A DNA stretch of 64,000 nt from Streptomyces sp. HPF1205 (GTDB lineage Bacteria > Actinomycetota > Actinomycetes > Streptomycetales > Streptomycetaceae). Positions 41,408-50,750 of this stretch are shown one piece after another. Position 1 is the stretch's first letter, and every line of letters begins with the position of its first letter. The notes beneath the pieces were generated by a model that saw nothing but the letters and a program-made list of their open reading frames with translations, searched no databases and had not been told where the DNA came from. Both the position numbers and the translations under genes were made by a program. The stretch lies in assembly GCF_020400825.1 (NCBI RefSeq), contig NZ_JAINVH010000013.1:62001-126000 (forward strand), read 5' to 3'.

Positions 41408-43999
41408 TCAGTCCGTGTCCCGACTTCCCCAGCGGTCACGGAACCAGGTCAGAGTCTCGACGAGCAGCTCGCGGTTCGCGTCCGGCTCCAGCAGCGACAG
41501 CCGGAAGTTGGGGCGCAGTTCCAGCTTGCCCTCCGGGATGTCGATGCCCTCCAGCGCGTTGAGGCGCCTGAGAAGTTCGGCGCGCAGCGTCCGGTCGGTG
41601 AAGGGCTCGCGTGCGGCGAGGTACTGGAACACCACCTCCGCCGTACCGCCCCTTCCGCTGCCCGGGTAGAACGTCATCGGCCAGATGCCGCGGCCCGGTG
41701 CGCCGGCCTTGCCGAGCATGAGGAACGCGCTTGTGGTGACGTGCCCGGCGCCGTGGCCGATCCAGCCGCCGAGCGCTTCCCAGCGGGTGAACAGCGCCCG
41801 TACCGCGTCCACCGTGGCGGGGGAGTCGTCCGCCGCGAGCTGACGGAAGAAGCGCTCGGCGCGCGTCTCCCCGGCCTGGTTCGGCGTCCTTCGCCGGTTT
41901 TGGTTCACGTCTTCGGTGTCGTCCGTGCTGTCGTCGTCCCCGGCGATCAGCGAGGCGAGGTCGTCGGCGGAGAGGCGCTGGACCGGGTCGGCGGCACCGT
42001 TGACCGTGAAGCGGACGCCGTCGGCGGCGAGCCGGGTGCGCACGTCCCCGCCCCCGTCCTGCGGTGTCCAGCGGAAGCCGTCGGAGACCTTGCCCTCGGA
42101 GGTGAGGACCCGGTAGGCGTTGGCCACGCCCGGTGTGTTGGCCAGGTGGTTGCCCACCGCCTGGGCGCCGGAGCCGAGGAACGCCGCGAGATCGCCGTAG
42201 GACGTCCAGGTGCCGTGGGGAAGGGCCGCCAGTACTTGGTGGGCCAGCTGCCAGTCCCGGCTGCGTTCCGCGCGGCCGACTCCGCGCAGGGGGGCCGGCC
42301 ACAGCGCGACCGCCCGGTCGGCGAGTTCGTCGGCACGGGCACGGATTTCCTTCGCCCCCCAGCGCTGAGTGGCGGCGATGCGGCGGTTCAACTCCAGGTG
42401 ACTGGTCCGCAGCAGATCCTGCTTGCGCTCGAACGGGTGGTTGGACAGTTCGGCATTGACCGCTGTGAGCGTCAGGTTCCCGAGTGTGTGCTGGAGACGG
42501 GAGTGCAGGTCCTGCACGCTCTCCCCGTCGCCCGCGTCCTCGCCCAGCATGCGGAGCCACTCGTCTCCCGGCGACTGCGGCATGACGTGCTCGATGGTGA
42601 GCTGAGCTGCGGCGAAGTCCACCGGCTCGGGATGCTCGTAGCTCTCCTCCAGCCTTTGCAGCACCATCTTGCGCTGATCCCAGCGTCCGTACTGGTAGAA
42701 GGGCGCCTTCTGGATCTTCTCGCGCAGCTCCTCGTCGTCGGGCCAGAAGCGGTTCTCGGCGGAGAGCAGTTGGTGCAGCCCGTCGGCGACCGGCAAGTCC
42801 CGCGGGAGCTGCCCGGGCACGGCCTGGAAGATCCTGTTGAGGTTGTTCGTCGGTACCCGGCACATCATCCGGCGGACCAGGAAGCTCTCGATGTACGCCA
42901 AAGCGCGGGCCGTGTCCGAGGAGTCCAGGTCACCGCGCTCGCGCCGGTCGAGCAGCAGCATCAGCGCCGGATAGGTGACCTGCGCCTGCCAGGTGTTCAG
43001 GCGTTCCAGGTGGGCGCGGACCGCGGCGTCCGGCTCCTCTTCGGGGTGCAGCAGCCGGCGGAAGAGGGAGCTTCGGCGGTACAGCTCCCTGATGTACGCC
43101 TCGATCTCCTTCTCGGTCTCCTCCTGGCCGACCCCGTCGCGCTCGAAGCGCTTCTGCTGGGCGGCGTACAGGTCCTGGCGCCGTACTCGGTCGTCTCCGT
43201 CGAGCACCAGCTGCAGCCACATGAGCTGTTCCAGCTCGTCGTTGGTCAGACTGTCCTGCAGCGGAAGCCAGTAGGTCTCGTACACGTGCTCACCGCGGGT
43301 GGGCAGCCGCATGAACAGGTAGTTGCGCAGCAGGTCGGCCTGGCTGAGCTTGAGGCCGGTGTTGTTGAGGGACTCGAAGATGCGGTGCACGTTGTCGCCG
43401 CGCTCGGCGGTCACCGCCACCAGCGTGAGGCGGGAGGTGATGGCCTCCTCGATGCGGAAGACGTCCTGCGGGGCGGCCGGATCGGCCGCCTCCACGAGCT
43501 TGCGCCGGAAGAAGGCGTAGGCAGCGGCCACGCCTCCGCCGTCGGGCTGCGATGTGAGCGGGCCGCGGATGTACGCGGCGAACTGCGCGCGGTCGGCCTG
43601 CGTCGGCAGGAGCCGTAAGTGGTCGTAGCCGCTTTTGCGCTTGTTGATCAGGTATTCCTCGCCGATGCGCTCGGCCTCGTCCGGCTGGGCGTCCTTGACG
43701 TGGTCGCGGATCGCGGCCAGGGCGAGCGAAAGGGTGGTCAGCCGCTGCTGGCCGTCGACGACGAGCCAGCGGGGGAACGTCGCCTCGTTCTGCGGCGAGG
43801 GCGCCAGCACCACGGACCCCAGGAAGTGCGTGCTCGCCTGCTCCCCGGACTCCAGCAAGCCCGCCTGCTCAAGGATGTCGGCCCACAGCTGTCGCAGCTG
43901 CTTCTCCGTCCATGAGTACGTCCGCTGGTAGAGCGGCACCTGGAACTGCTGGGCCCTGCCCTGCACGAGGTCCGCGAAGAGTGTTTCCTTGGCCTGCAC
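41408..43999 (-). CDS. GmrSD-type restriction protein: DUF262 + DUF1524 + ATL-like domain
   Basis: This 863-residue protein has an N-terminal DUF262 (GmrS) domain with VPLYQRTYSW, FLGSVVLAP and the nucleotide-binding VVDGQQRLTTL. A DUF1524 (GmrD) His-Me nuclease domain follows with TIEHVMPQ and LGNLTLTAVNAELSNHPFERK. Type IV GmrSD enzymes cut modified phage DNA using NTP. A third domain (~570-660: HQVLAALPHGTWTSYGDLA ... GVANAYRVLTSEGKVSDGFRW) resembles the DNA-binding wing of alkylguanine transferases, but the PCHR active site is replaced by NAYR, as in non-catalytic ATL proteins. A further ~170-residue C-terminal domain is unidentified. GTG 43999 (VQAKETLF) has GAGGGGG six bases upstream. 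It is probable phage defence in unit 1. Confidence 0.85.
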   Translation of the reverse strand: MQAKETLFADLVQGRAQQFQVPLYQRTYSWTEKQLRQLWADILEQAGLLESGEQASTHFLGSVVLAPSPQNEATFPRWLVVDGQQRLTTLSLALAAIRDHVKDAQPDEAERIGEEYLINKRKSGYDHLRLLPTQADRAQFAAYIRGPLTSQPDGGGVAAAYAFFRRKLVEAADPAAPQDVFRIEEAITSRLTLVAVTAERGDNVHRIFESLNNTGLKLSQADLLRNYLFMRLPTRGEHVYETYWLPLQDSLTNDELEQLMWLQLVLDGDDRVRRQDLYAAQQKRFERDGVGQEETEKEIEAYIRELYRRSSLFRRLLHPEEEPDAAVRAHLERLNTWQAQVTYPALMLLLDRRERGDLDSSDTARALAYIESFLVRRMMCRVPTNNLNRIFQAVPGQLPRDLPVADGLHQLLSAENRFWPDDEELREKIQKAPFYQYGRWDQRKMVLQRLEESYEHPEPVDFAAAQLTIEHVMPQSPGDEWLRMLGEDAGDGESVQDLHSRLQHTLGNLTLTAVNAELSNHPFERKQDLLRTSHLELNRRIAATQRWGAKEIRARADELADRAVALWPAPLRGVGRAERSRDWQLAHQVLAALPHGTWTSYGDLAAFLGSGAQAVGNHLANTPGVANAYRVLTSEGKVSDGFRWTPQDGGGDVRTRLAADGVRFTVNGAADPVQRLSADDLASLIAGDDDSTDDTEDVNQNRRRTPNQAGETRAERFFRQLAADDSPATVDAVRALFTRWEALGGWIGHGAGHVTTSAFLMLGKAGAPGRGIWPMTFYPGSGRGGTAEVVFQYLAAREPFTDRTLRAELLRRLNALEGIDIPEGKLELRPNFRLSLLEPDANRELLVETLTWFRDRWGSRDTD

Positions 44000-44129
44000 A
44001 GGGCCCCCTCGGTGATCGGTGCTGTCTTGGCGCGTGCGAAAGACCATAGGGCCTGCCGCTGACGGAAATGGGACGCTTCGGGAGGCCGGGGTCGCGCCGT
44101 CGGACATCGCAGACGGGCCGGCATGCAAA

Positions 44130-44365
44130 CCGGGCTGACGACCGTGGGGGGTCTGGGCGGTATCGCCAAGGCGCTGGGCGAGGCTGGGGCCGATCCGGAC
44201 ACTGCGCCGGAGCATGGCGAACACGATGTCGTTGCGGCCTTGGGCGAGGCGGAGGAGAGCCCGGGTGCGGGTCTTGCCCTGGGCGCGTTTGTGGTCGTAG
44301 CCGGTGCGGGAGGCGAACGCGGCGAGGAAGAAGGCTCATTTGAGCCGCTCCTGGCGGGACAGCGT
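44130..44365 (-). pseudogene. IS110-type transposase C-terminal remnant
   Basis: Reading leftward from about 44365: QERLK, an in-frame TGA, AFFLAAFASRTGYDHKRAQG, KTRTRALLRLAQGRNDIVFAMLRR. This matches the C-terminal end of IS110/IS1111 transposases (…YDRKRAEGK…ALARRR…VLWAMLR…). There is a nonsense codon and no upstream part. It lies between the VapC gene and the GmrSD gene, marking past transposition in unit 1. Confidence 0.5.
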
Positions 44366-44419
44366 GCTACCGGCGCGGCACTGTGGTTACCGTCGGCGGC
44401 GAGGCCGTTTGCGCGCTGG

Positions 44420-44833
44420 TCAGATTTTGAGGACGGTGACCGTTCGGCCGCACAGTGCGGTGAGGTCCTCCGGGTCGGAGGTGAGCACCGTGGCGGGCCC
44501 TGGGGCGGCGAGGGCGGTGGCGCTGAGCATGGCGTCGATGGCGTATTTGTGGCCGTGCAGGCCGGCGTTGGCGAGGAGCGCTGCGGCGTGGCGGGCGATG
44601 GGTTCGCTGACCGGTTCTACGACGATGCGGGACAGGGTCCATTCCAGGGCTGTGCGTTTGATGCGGGGGTGGATCACTTCGACGAGGGTGGCGGCGCTGG
44701 TGATCACGCGCATGTCGTCGGCCTGGGCCAGTGCGAGCCAGCCTGTGACGGCTCGGTCGCGCTGTACGGCCTTGGCCAGTCCTTCGCTGTCGAGGATGAG
44801 GGTGCCGCCGGGGGTGGCGGGGGAGCGGGTCAC
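44420..44833 (-). CDS. PIN domain toxin, VapC-like
   Basis: This 137-residue PIN ribonuclease has the fold's acidic residues in order: LILDSEGLAKA (first Asp), TSAATLVEVI (Glu), YAIDAMLSATAL (Asp) and VLTSDPEDLTAL. PIN toxins of VapBC modules cut tRNA or rRNA. The GTG at 44833 overlaps the stop of the upstream antitoxin gene by four bases, the usual order antitoxin then toxin. It is cargo of unit 1, where it could help retain the island. Confidence 0.85.
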   Translation of the reverse strand: MTRSPATPGGTLILDSEGLAKAVQRDRAVTGWLALAQADDMRVITSAATLVEVIHPRIKRTALEWTLSRIVVEPVSEPIARHAAALLANAGLHGHKYAIDAMLSATALAAPGPATVLTSDPEDLTALCGRTVTVLKI

Positions 44834-45093
44834 GCTGCGTCGGCCCCGGTGCCGGTCTGCTGGCGGCGGGCCTGCTGGAGTTGGTCTCTCAGGGCTTGGA
44901 CCTCCTCTTCGGTGACGGGGCCGTGTTCTGCTTCGGCAACGGCGATGAGTTCGTTGAGGTTGTCGCGTTCCACTTGGCGGGCGACGGCTGCGGCGACGTA
45001 GGCGGACAGGCCGGAGGGGCCGCTGCGTGCGCGGGCGGCTTCCGCGATGTCGCGCGGCATGGTGATCGAGTATTTTCCGGTAGGCTCACTCAT
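44830..45093 (-). CDS. Antitoxin of the VapBC-type pair (ribbon-helix-helix-like)
   Basis: This 87-residue protein begins KYSITMPRDIAEAARARSGP, a ribbon-helix-helix-like DNA-binding start, followed by LSAYVAAAVARQVERDNLNEL and an acidic/Gln-rich C-terminal toxin-binding tail. It overlaps the toxin start (GTGA). Its promoter should lie in 45094-45280, where GCTGGATCCGCGCTGGAT occurs at 45216; antitoxins of this type usually autoregulate, but a link to that motif is only a guess. Confidence 0.83.
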   Translation of the reverse strand: MSEPTGKYSITMPRDIAEAARARSGPSGLSAYVAAAVARQVERDNLNELIAVAEAEHGPVTEEEVQALRDQLQQARRQQTGTGADAA

Positions 45094-45215
45094 GCGATCT
45101 ATCCTACCTCCTGTCCTCCTTCCTGTGTGGGAGTGGAGGGATGGGCGGTTCTCAGACTGGAGAGCACTCGGCGGTGGCCCCCGACGCCGGTGCGTAACCG
45201 CGGTTGCGCCCAGCT

Positions 45216-45233
45216 GCTGGATCCGCGCTGGAT
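45216..45233. repeat. GCTGGAT direct-repeat motif, copy A
   Basis: The 18-mer GCTGGATCCGCGCTGGAT is two GCTGGAT heptamers at 11-base spacing. Exact copies occur at 47120 and 61231; variants with gtgt in the spacer occur inside both left-end repeats (38233, 45469). This copy lies 49 bases before the att core at 45282 and 123 bases upstream of the antitoxin start. Confidence 0.85.
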
Positions 45234-45248
45234 CGGCACCCAACTTCG

Positions 45249-45281
45249 ATAATCGTCGCAGGTCGCAGCCCCGCCCCCAAT
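45249..45281. other. Right-end sequence of unit 1
   Basis: The bases immediately before the core at 45282 (cagccccgcccccaat) match those before the core at 55379 (cagccccgccctcact) with two differences, and similarity continues weakly upstream (atcg-Y-cgc). Sharing on this side as well as the left-end repeat on the other supports two related units joined at one core. Confidence 0.6.
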
Positions 45282-45581
45282 GTTCCGGTTCAACGTGTGA
45301 GTTTTTCGAACGTCGGCCCCTCTGCCTTGCAATCGTGCAGGTCGGAGGGGTTCTCGTTGTTCGGAAGTGGTGGCGTTCTGCAGGAACGTTGAGGGGATGG
45401 GTTTGGCGACTTCGCTCTCTGTTTGCGCAGTTCAGGGCGCTGTGGGCACATGGTTGAATTCGCTCGGTGCTGGATGTGTGCTGGATGGGAACGATCTTGG
45501 TGGGGACGCTCGGGGGTGTTTTGAGCCTCGTGTGGCGAGGTGAAGCCGACTCCCAGCTTGATCGGGGCGGGTGAACACCCG
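45282..45581. repeat. Left-end repeat, copy 2 (att core plus ~285 bp)
   Basis: This 300-base copy of 38046-38353 starts with gttccggttcaacgtgtga, the ychF end, although no ychF body precedes it. It keeps GCTGGAT-gtgt-GCTGGAT at 45469-45486. It marks the junction between the two units. The 163 bases after it (45582-45744) hold nothing I can support. Confidence 0.85.
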
Positions 45582-45744
45582 CGTGACGCCGCGGGGCGCC
45601 GGCTCCCACGGGGCCGGAATCCTGCTGGCCTGCGCCTTCCTGGTCCTTGCTGGTCCTTACTGGGGTGGTGGCCGGCCGTCGGGCGTCGGCCGGGAGTTCG
45701 GTGACGTGTCGCCACGCGGTGGTAAACGCGCCTCGGTCGCGTAG

Positions 45745-47004
45745 TCAGCTGACCGGCTCGCTGGAGACGGTCGCGCCGCCGGAGGTCCACACGGCGGCCG
45801 CGTGGCCGGGCGCGAGGGCGAGGCCGAACTCGCCGAAGGTGCCGGCGCCGACGGTCACGGCGGTCCCGAAGGAGCCGCCCGGCGGGCTCGTGGACGCCTT
45901 GAGCGCCAACGAGTTGTCGTCGTTCCACGCGGCGACGAAGGTGCCGTTCGCGTCCGCCACCACTTGCGGGGCCCCGACGTAGTCGTCGAGCGTGGACAGC
46001 AGTACCGGCGTGCCCCAGCTACCGCCGGCGGGCCGGCGCGACACGTACACGGGGAACTGGGTGGTGCCGGCGTCGACGTAGCGGACCAGGACGGCCGCCG
46101 CGTTGCCCGCGCCGTCCACGGCCACGTCGACCGAACCACTGGCCTGACTGGTCGTCAGCACGCCGGGTGCTGCCCAGGTGCCGTCCACGGTACGGGTGGT
46201 GGCCATGGCACCGACCCGGGTACGCCAGGCCAGCGCCGCCTGGCCGGCGTCGTTCAGCGCGGCGTGCACCCCCTTCTGCCGGTAGCTCGCGGCGGCGATG
46301 GTGACCGGTGTGCCCCACGGGCCGAGCACGCTGCCCGACTCGGCGACGATCGTGCCGCCCGACGCGGTCCACGCGGCGACGGCCGCACCGCCGGTGTTCA
46401 CGGCCAGGTCGAAGTCGGAGACTCCGGCGGCGAGTTGCTGCGGCGCCGACCAACTGCCTCCGGCGGGCAGCGTGGCGCGCTGGAGACCGCCGGCCGAGGA
46501 CGACCAGACGACGAGGGCGTCTCCGGACCTGTCGACCTGTACGAGCGGCCGGCCGGTCTGACCGCCGGCGATGACCGCCGGTGAGCTCCACGAGCCGCCC
46601 GGCGGCCGGACGCTGGCCTGCAGGCTGCCGGCGCCGTCCAGGTCCACCCATACGGCGACCGCCCGGCCGTCGGGTGCCAGTGCGACGGCCGGCTCCACCC
46701 CGTGCCCCAGGGTCGTCGGGGCCGACCACGAGGTGCCGTCCGCGCTGCTGCGTACATGAACGAACTGGGTGCCGTCCGCGGCCTGGTCGTACCAGGCGGC
46801 TGCCTGCGCCCCGGCCGCGTTCACCGCCACGGACGGGTTGCCGACCACGTCCGTCGGCGGAATCGGGGTGGACAGGGATATGGGCGCGGACCACGGCGGC
46901 GCGGCCGGCGCGGGTGCCGCGGTGACCGCGACGAGTCCCAGCGCGGCCAGCGTGGCGAGTGTCGCGAGTGTCGGGAGTTTGATCGGGCGGACGAGGGCAC
47001 TCAA
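45745..47004 (-). CDS. Secreted repeat (beta-propeller-like) protein
   Basis: This 419-residue exported protein begins with a signal peptide (LPTLATLATLAALGLVAVTAAPAPA). The mature part is built of ~55-residue repeats with the pattern WSAP...hG..P.VA....G.AVAVW, seven or eight times (AVNAAGAQAAAWYDQA; ALAPDGRAVAVWVDL; QVDRSGDALVVWSS; ALNDAGQAALAWRT and so on), the look of a secreted beta-propeller. Start: TTG 47004 has GGAG six bases upstream and sits right before the signal peptide; a GTG at 47049 without a binding site is the alternative. It is divergent from the LAL regulator. No enzymatic motif is visible. Confidence 0.78.
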   Translation of the reverse strand: MSALVRPIKLPTLATLATLAALGLVAVTAAPAPAAPPWSAPISLSTPIPPTDVVGNPSVAVNAAGAQAAAWYDQAADGTQFVHVRSSADGTSWSAPTTLGHGVEPAVALAPDGRAVAVWVDLDGAGSLQASVRPPGGSWSSPAVIAGGQTGRPLVQVDRSGDALVVWSSSAGGLQRATLPAGGSWSAPQQLAAGVSDFDLAVNTGGAAVAAWTASGGTIVAESGSVLGPWGTPVTIAAASYRQKGVHAALNDAGQAALAWRTRVGAMATTRTVDGTWAAPGVLTTSQASGSVDVAVDGAGNAAAVLVRYVDAGTTQFPVYVSRRPAGGSWGTPVLLSTLDDYVGAPQVVADANGTFVAAWNDDNSLALKASTSPPGGSFGTAVTVGAGTFGEFGLALAPGHAAAVWTSGGATVSSEPVS

Positions 47005-47119
47005 GGCTTGCTCCGATCCAGGCCGGTGATTGTATGCATAGGTATACACGCCCGGTGACGCTCGGTGTGGTGACGCTCGCCTCGGTCAGCGCACGGTAAC
47101 GGTGAGTGGTCCTCGCGTT

Positions 47120-47137
47120 GCTGGATCCGCGCTGGAT
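47120..47137. repeat. GCTGGAT direct-repeat motif, copy B
   Basis: An exact copy of the 18-mer GCTGGATCCGCGCTGGAT, between the divergent secreted-protein gene (start 47004) and the LAL regulator gene (start 47460). The 455-base region holds both promoters. Heptamers at 11-base spacing are on one face of the helix, as in SARP-type binding sites, so a regulatory role is possible. Confidence 0.8.
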
Positions 47138-47459
47138 GGATCGACCGGCCGTCGGAATATTTCTTTCAGCGGCAAAGCCGCAGGCCGCCTCAAGCAACGG
47201 TGGGGCATCAGGCGGGACGCCATCCACCGGCCGGCGGGCGTCCCGCCTTCGCTCGCACGCCCCCAGCGCGGCGGTACGGCCTCGACGATCCGCAGCAGAT
47301 CCGCCGCCGTCACCGCCCCGTCATCGCCGTCGTCATCGCCGCTCACTCGCACCTCGTCCGCCCCGTTGGCCCCGCCAGTCACCCGTGGCTGTTCGGCGGG
47401 GGCCGTGCGACGCAGAATGTGCCTGCGAGTCAGGGTGGGAGTGGGGAGAGGGCGGTCAC

Positions 47460-50396
47460 GTGCAGGCGAGTCCAGGGGCGGGCAGATCCACCGCGAGCGA
47501 TCTTTGCGGCAGCCCCCGGTTCGTCGGCCGGCGCGCGGAGTCGGCGGCGCTCGCCGCGGCGCTGGCCGGCCCGCCCGCGCTGGTCCTGGTGGAGGGCGAG
47601 GCCGGCATCGGCAAGAGCCGGCTCGTACGGGAGGCGCTGAAGTCCGCCCGCACTGCCGGGCCGCGGCCGCTGATCGCCGTCTGCCCGCCGTTCCGCGAGG
47701 CCCTCACTCTCGGGCCGGTCGTGGAGGCGCTGCGCCAGGGTCGGCAGAGCGTGGCGGACCTTCGCCTGTCGGCGCTGGCGGGCACGCTGCGCCCGCTGTT
47801 CCCGGAGTGGTCCGACAGCCTGCCGCCCCCGCCGGAGCCGCTCGCCGATGCCCGCGCGGCCCGTTTCCGGCTGCTGCGCGCACTGGGCGAGCTCCTCGAC
47901 GGCTCCGGTGTCGATGTCCTGGTCGTGGAGGACGTCCACTGGGCCGACGAGGCGACGCTGGACTTCCTCATGCTGCTGGCGTCTCGGCAGTCCTTCTCCT
48001 GCACCCTGGTCTTGACGTACCGTCCGGAGGACGTCGAGCCCGAGTCGCCGCTGCTGCGGCTGTCCTCGCGCCGGCCGCCGGGCGGCCTCGTACGCATACG
48101 CCTCGGCGGACTGCCGGTCGCGGCGAGCGCCGAACTCGTCTCGTCCATGCTGGACGACGAGCATGTCTCGGACGCGTTCGCGGCGTTCCTGCACAGCCGC
48201 ACCGAAGGGGTGCCGCTCGCCCTGGAGGAGTGTGTACGCCTGCTGCGCGATCGCGCGGACCTGGTCCGGCGGGGCGGCGAGTGGATCCGCAGGACCCTCG
48301 ACGACATCGCCGTGCCGCCGACGATCCGGGACGCGGTGGCCGAGCGGGTGGCCCGGCTCGGGCCGGACGCGCGGCAGGTCCTGCTGGCCGCCGCGGTGCT
48401 CACCGACCCGGCCGACGACTGCGCGCTCACCGCGGTGTCCGCCCTGCCCGAGGCGCGGGCCGCCGAAGGGCTGCGGGAGGCGCTGGGCAGCGGGCTGCTC
48501 GCGGAGGACCACGCGGGACGCGCCGGGTTCCGGCATGTGCTCGCCGCGAAGGTGGTCTACGAGACGGCCCCGGCCGCGGCCCGCCGCCATGCGCACCGGC
48601 GCGCCGCGGAGTTGCTGGAGGCGCAGGGCCGACGGCCGGTCGGCCGACTGGCCCGCCACTTCCGTGAGGCAGGCGAGACCGGCCGCTGGCGGCGGTACGC
48701 GGAGGAGGCCGCCGACCTCGCCCTCGCCTCGGGCGACCACCTCGCCGCCGTGACCTCGTTGCACGCCCTCATCACCGACCCCGGCTGCCCCGACGCCGAA
48801 GTCGCGCCACTGGTACGGAAGATGCCGATGCACGCCTTCACCGGCTACGCCCGCCGCGACGAGATCACCGCGACACTGCGGGCGGTGCTCGACAGCGCGG
48901 CCCTCTCCGGTGAGGAGCGCGTCGAAATCACCGCCCAGGTCGCCAGGCTGCTGCTGCACGGCGGCGATAACGCGTCGGCCGCCGCAGAGTTGGACAAGGT
49001 CGCGCCCGAACTCACCGCGCAGACCTACCCCATGGTGTGGGCGATGACCGCGCTCGGGTTCCCAGTCGACCCCTCGTGGCCGGTGGCGGTGCACCTGGGC
49101 TGGCTGGAGCGGGCGGCGCGGGCGCTGGAGCACGCGTCGGTCACACCGGCCGAACGGCTCTCGCTGGCCGTCGACCGGCTGACCGCTCTGCTGGACCTCG
49201 GCGAGGAGGCCGGGGTGACGGTGACCGACGGCCTTGGTGCGGACAGCTCGCACCCGCCGACCGCCGAGCACCTGGCCCGCGGCTCGCTCAATGCGGGCAG
49301 CGGCGTGATGAAGTGGGGCCATTACGCCGACGCCCGCCGCTGTCTGGAGGCTGCCGCCGGCATCGCAGGGCGGCACGACTACCGCCGGCTCAAGGACATG
49401 GCCACCCTCACTCTGATCCACCTGGACTGGCACGAGGGGCACTGGGACGGGCTCGAACAGCGGCTCGCCGCCTGGCTCGACGTGGACGGGGAACCGCTGA
49501 TGCGGCTGGACGCCCGGCTGGTGGCGGCCCGGCTGCGTGCCGCGCACGACGGGGAACAGGCCCCGGCGCGGGCCGAGTTGGGCAAGGTATATGAGGAGAG
49601 CCTGCGCCGTGGCATGACCGACCTCGCTGTGGAGGCGGCAGGCGCTCTGGCCGCTCCGGCGCTGGCCGCGGGACGTCTGGAGGAGGCGCTCGCGCTGACC
49701 GAGGAGCCGGTCGCCCGGCTCACCCGCAAGGGGCTGTGGCTGTGGGCCGCGGACGTGGCGCCGCCCCGGGTCGCGGCGCTGGCGGCGACCGGCCGCCGGC
49801 CGGAGGCAGAGCGGCTGACCTCGGCGTTCCGGCGGGGTGTGGCGGGGCGGCGGATGCCGCGGCAGGCCGCGGCGCTGCGGATGTGCGAGGCGGCGGTCCT
49901 CGCGGGCCGGGGCGACATGGCCGCCGCGGCCGACGCATGGCAGGAAGCCGCACTCGCCTGGCAGGCGCTGCCGGTTCCGTACGAAGCACTGCGCTGCCGG
50001 GAGCAGCGGGCGCATGCGCTGCTGGCGGCCGGGCAGCCGGACCAGGCCTGGGGTGAACTGACCGCGGTCCGCGACGGGTTCGCTTCGCTCGGCGCGGCGG
50101 GCGACGCCGCGCGAACCGCGGAGGTGCTGCTGCGCAGCGGTCCCGCCCGGCGCACTCCGCCGTGGCGCGGCGGGCGTCGGGGTTACGGCGACCAGCTGTC
50201 ACCCCGCGAACTCGAGGTGGTCCGCCTGATGCTGGACGGCCTCACCAACCGCGAGATCGCCGCTGCGCTCTCCCGGTCCCCCAAAACCGTGGCGGCACAG
50301 CTCAATTCCGCGATGCGCAAACACGGCGTCTCCACCCGGACCGCCCTCGCTGTCCGCGTCACCCGTGACGGCACGGCCACCGCCTCCGGCGAGTGA
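47460..50396 (+). CDS. LAL-family LuxR regulator (large ATP-binding)
   Basis: This 978-residue regulator has an N-terminal AAA/NB-ARC-like ATPase: FVGRRAE, Walker A GEAGIGKS (residues 46-53) and VLVVEDVHWADEATLDFL as Walker B. A long TPR-like helical middle (~400-890) follows, then a C-terminal LuxR helix-turn-helix (LSPRELEVVRLMLDGLTNREIAAALSRSPKTVAAQLN, ~905-965). LAL proteins are pathway-specific activators in Streptomyces. The GTG at 47460 is preceded by GGGGAGAGGG. It precedes a small-peptide gene and an S53 peptidase gene and is divergent from a secreted-protein gene; these are its likely targets by position only. Confidence 0.9.
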   Translation: MQASPGAGRSTASDLCGSPRFVGRRAESAALAAALAGPPALVLVEGEAGIGKSRLVREALKSARTAGPRPLIAVCPPFREALTLGPVVEALRQGRQSVADLRLSALAGTLRPLFPEWSDSLPPPPEPLADARAARFRLLRALGELLDGSGVDVLVVEDVHWADEATLDFLMLLASRQSFSCTLVLTYRPEDVEPESPLLRLSSRRPPGGLVRIRLGGLPVAASAELVSSMLDDEHVSDAFAAFLHSRTEGVPLALEECVRLLRDRADLVRRGGEWIRRTLDDIAVPPTIRDAVAERVARLGPDARQVLLAAAVLTDPADDCALTAVSALPEARAAEGLREALGSGLLAEDHAGRAGFRHVLAAKVVYETAPAAARRHAHRRAAELLEAQGRRPVGRLARHFREAGETGRWRRYAEEAADLALASGDHLAAVTSLHALITDPGCPDAEVAPLVRKMPMHAFTGYARRDEITATLRAVLDSAALSGEERVEITAQVARLLLHGGDNASAAAELDKVAPELTAQTYPMVWAMTALGFPVDPSWPVAVHLGWLERAARALEHASVTPAERLSLAVDRLTALLDLGEEAGVTVTDGLGADSSHPPTAEHLARGSLNAGSGVMKWGHYADARRCLEAAAGIAGRHDYRRLKDMATLTLIHLDWHEGHWDGLEQRLAAWLDVDGEPLMRLDARLVAARLRAAHDGEQAPARAELGKVYEESLRRGMTDLAVEAAGALAAPALAAGRLEEALALTEEPVARLTRKGLWLWAADVAPPRVAALAATGRRPEAERLTSAFRRGVAGRRMPRQAAALRMCEAAVLAGRGDMAAAADAWQEAALAWQALPVPYEALRCREQRAHALLAAGQPDQAWGELTAVRDGFASLGAAGDAARTAEVLLRSGPARRTPPWRGGRRGYGDQLSPRELEVVRLMLDGLTNREIAAALSRSPKTVAAQLNSAMRKHGVSTRTALAVRVTRDGTATASGE

Positions 50397-50590
50397 ACGC
50401 GGCCTCTCGCCGAAAGCCGCGGGCCCAGGGGCGGCCCACCCCCGCCGGAACGGTCCCGCTCTCACCGGGGGCCTGTCGGAGATGCGCCTGTGCGTACAGG
50501 AAGTGGCAGTTCCGTGCGTTTGGCATGGCAAATGGCGCCGGCACGGCCCCCGTCCCCGGCTGAGACATCGGATCACCTGGTGACGGGACG

Positions 50591-50616
50591 TCGTGACGTG
50601 TCGTGATTCATCGTGA
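50591..50616. promoter_or_regulatory. Three direct repeats of TCGTGA at 10-base spacing
   Basis: TCGTGA occurs at 50591, 50601 and 50611 (tcgtgacgtg tcgtgattca tcgtgacccg), one per helical turn. It lies 135 bases upstream of the small-peptide ORF and 195 bases after the LAL gene. The arrangement is that of a cooperative activator site; the bound protein is unknown. Confidence 0.5.
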
Positions 50617-50750
50617 CCCGGTCCACGCGGGCGAGCCGTCGCGGTCAGTTGTTTAGGTCATCTACCGCATCGCAACGCCCCGTTCGATCTGCGGATACTC
50701 GCTGTGCAGACTCGACATGGCCCCCTCGTGGGCCGCGCAGGAGGGGCGGG

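Noticed and set aside
40737..41439. Minus-strand and plus-strand ORFs of 90-220 codons in the gap before the GmrSD gene.
   Set aside because: Mutually overlapping frames of low complexity without binding sites; only the short phosphoribosyltransferase-like stretch near 41200-41340 has recognisable sequence.
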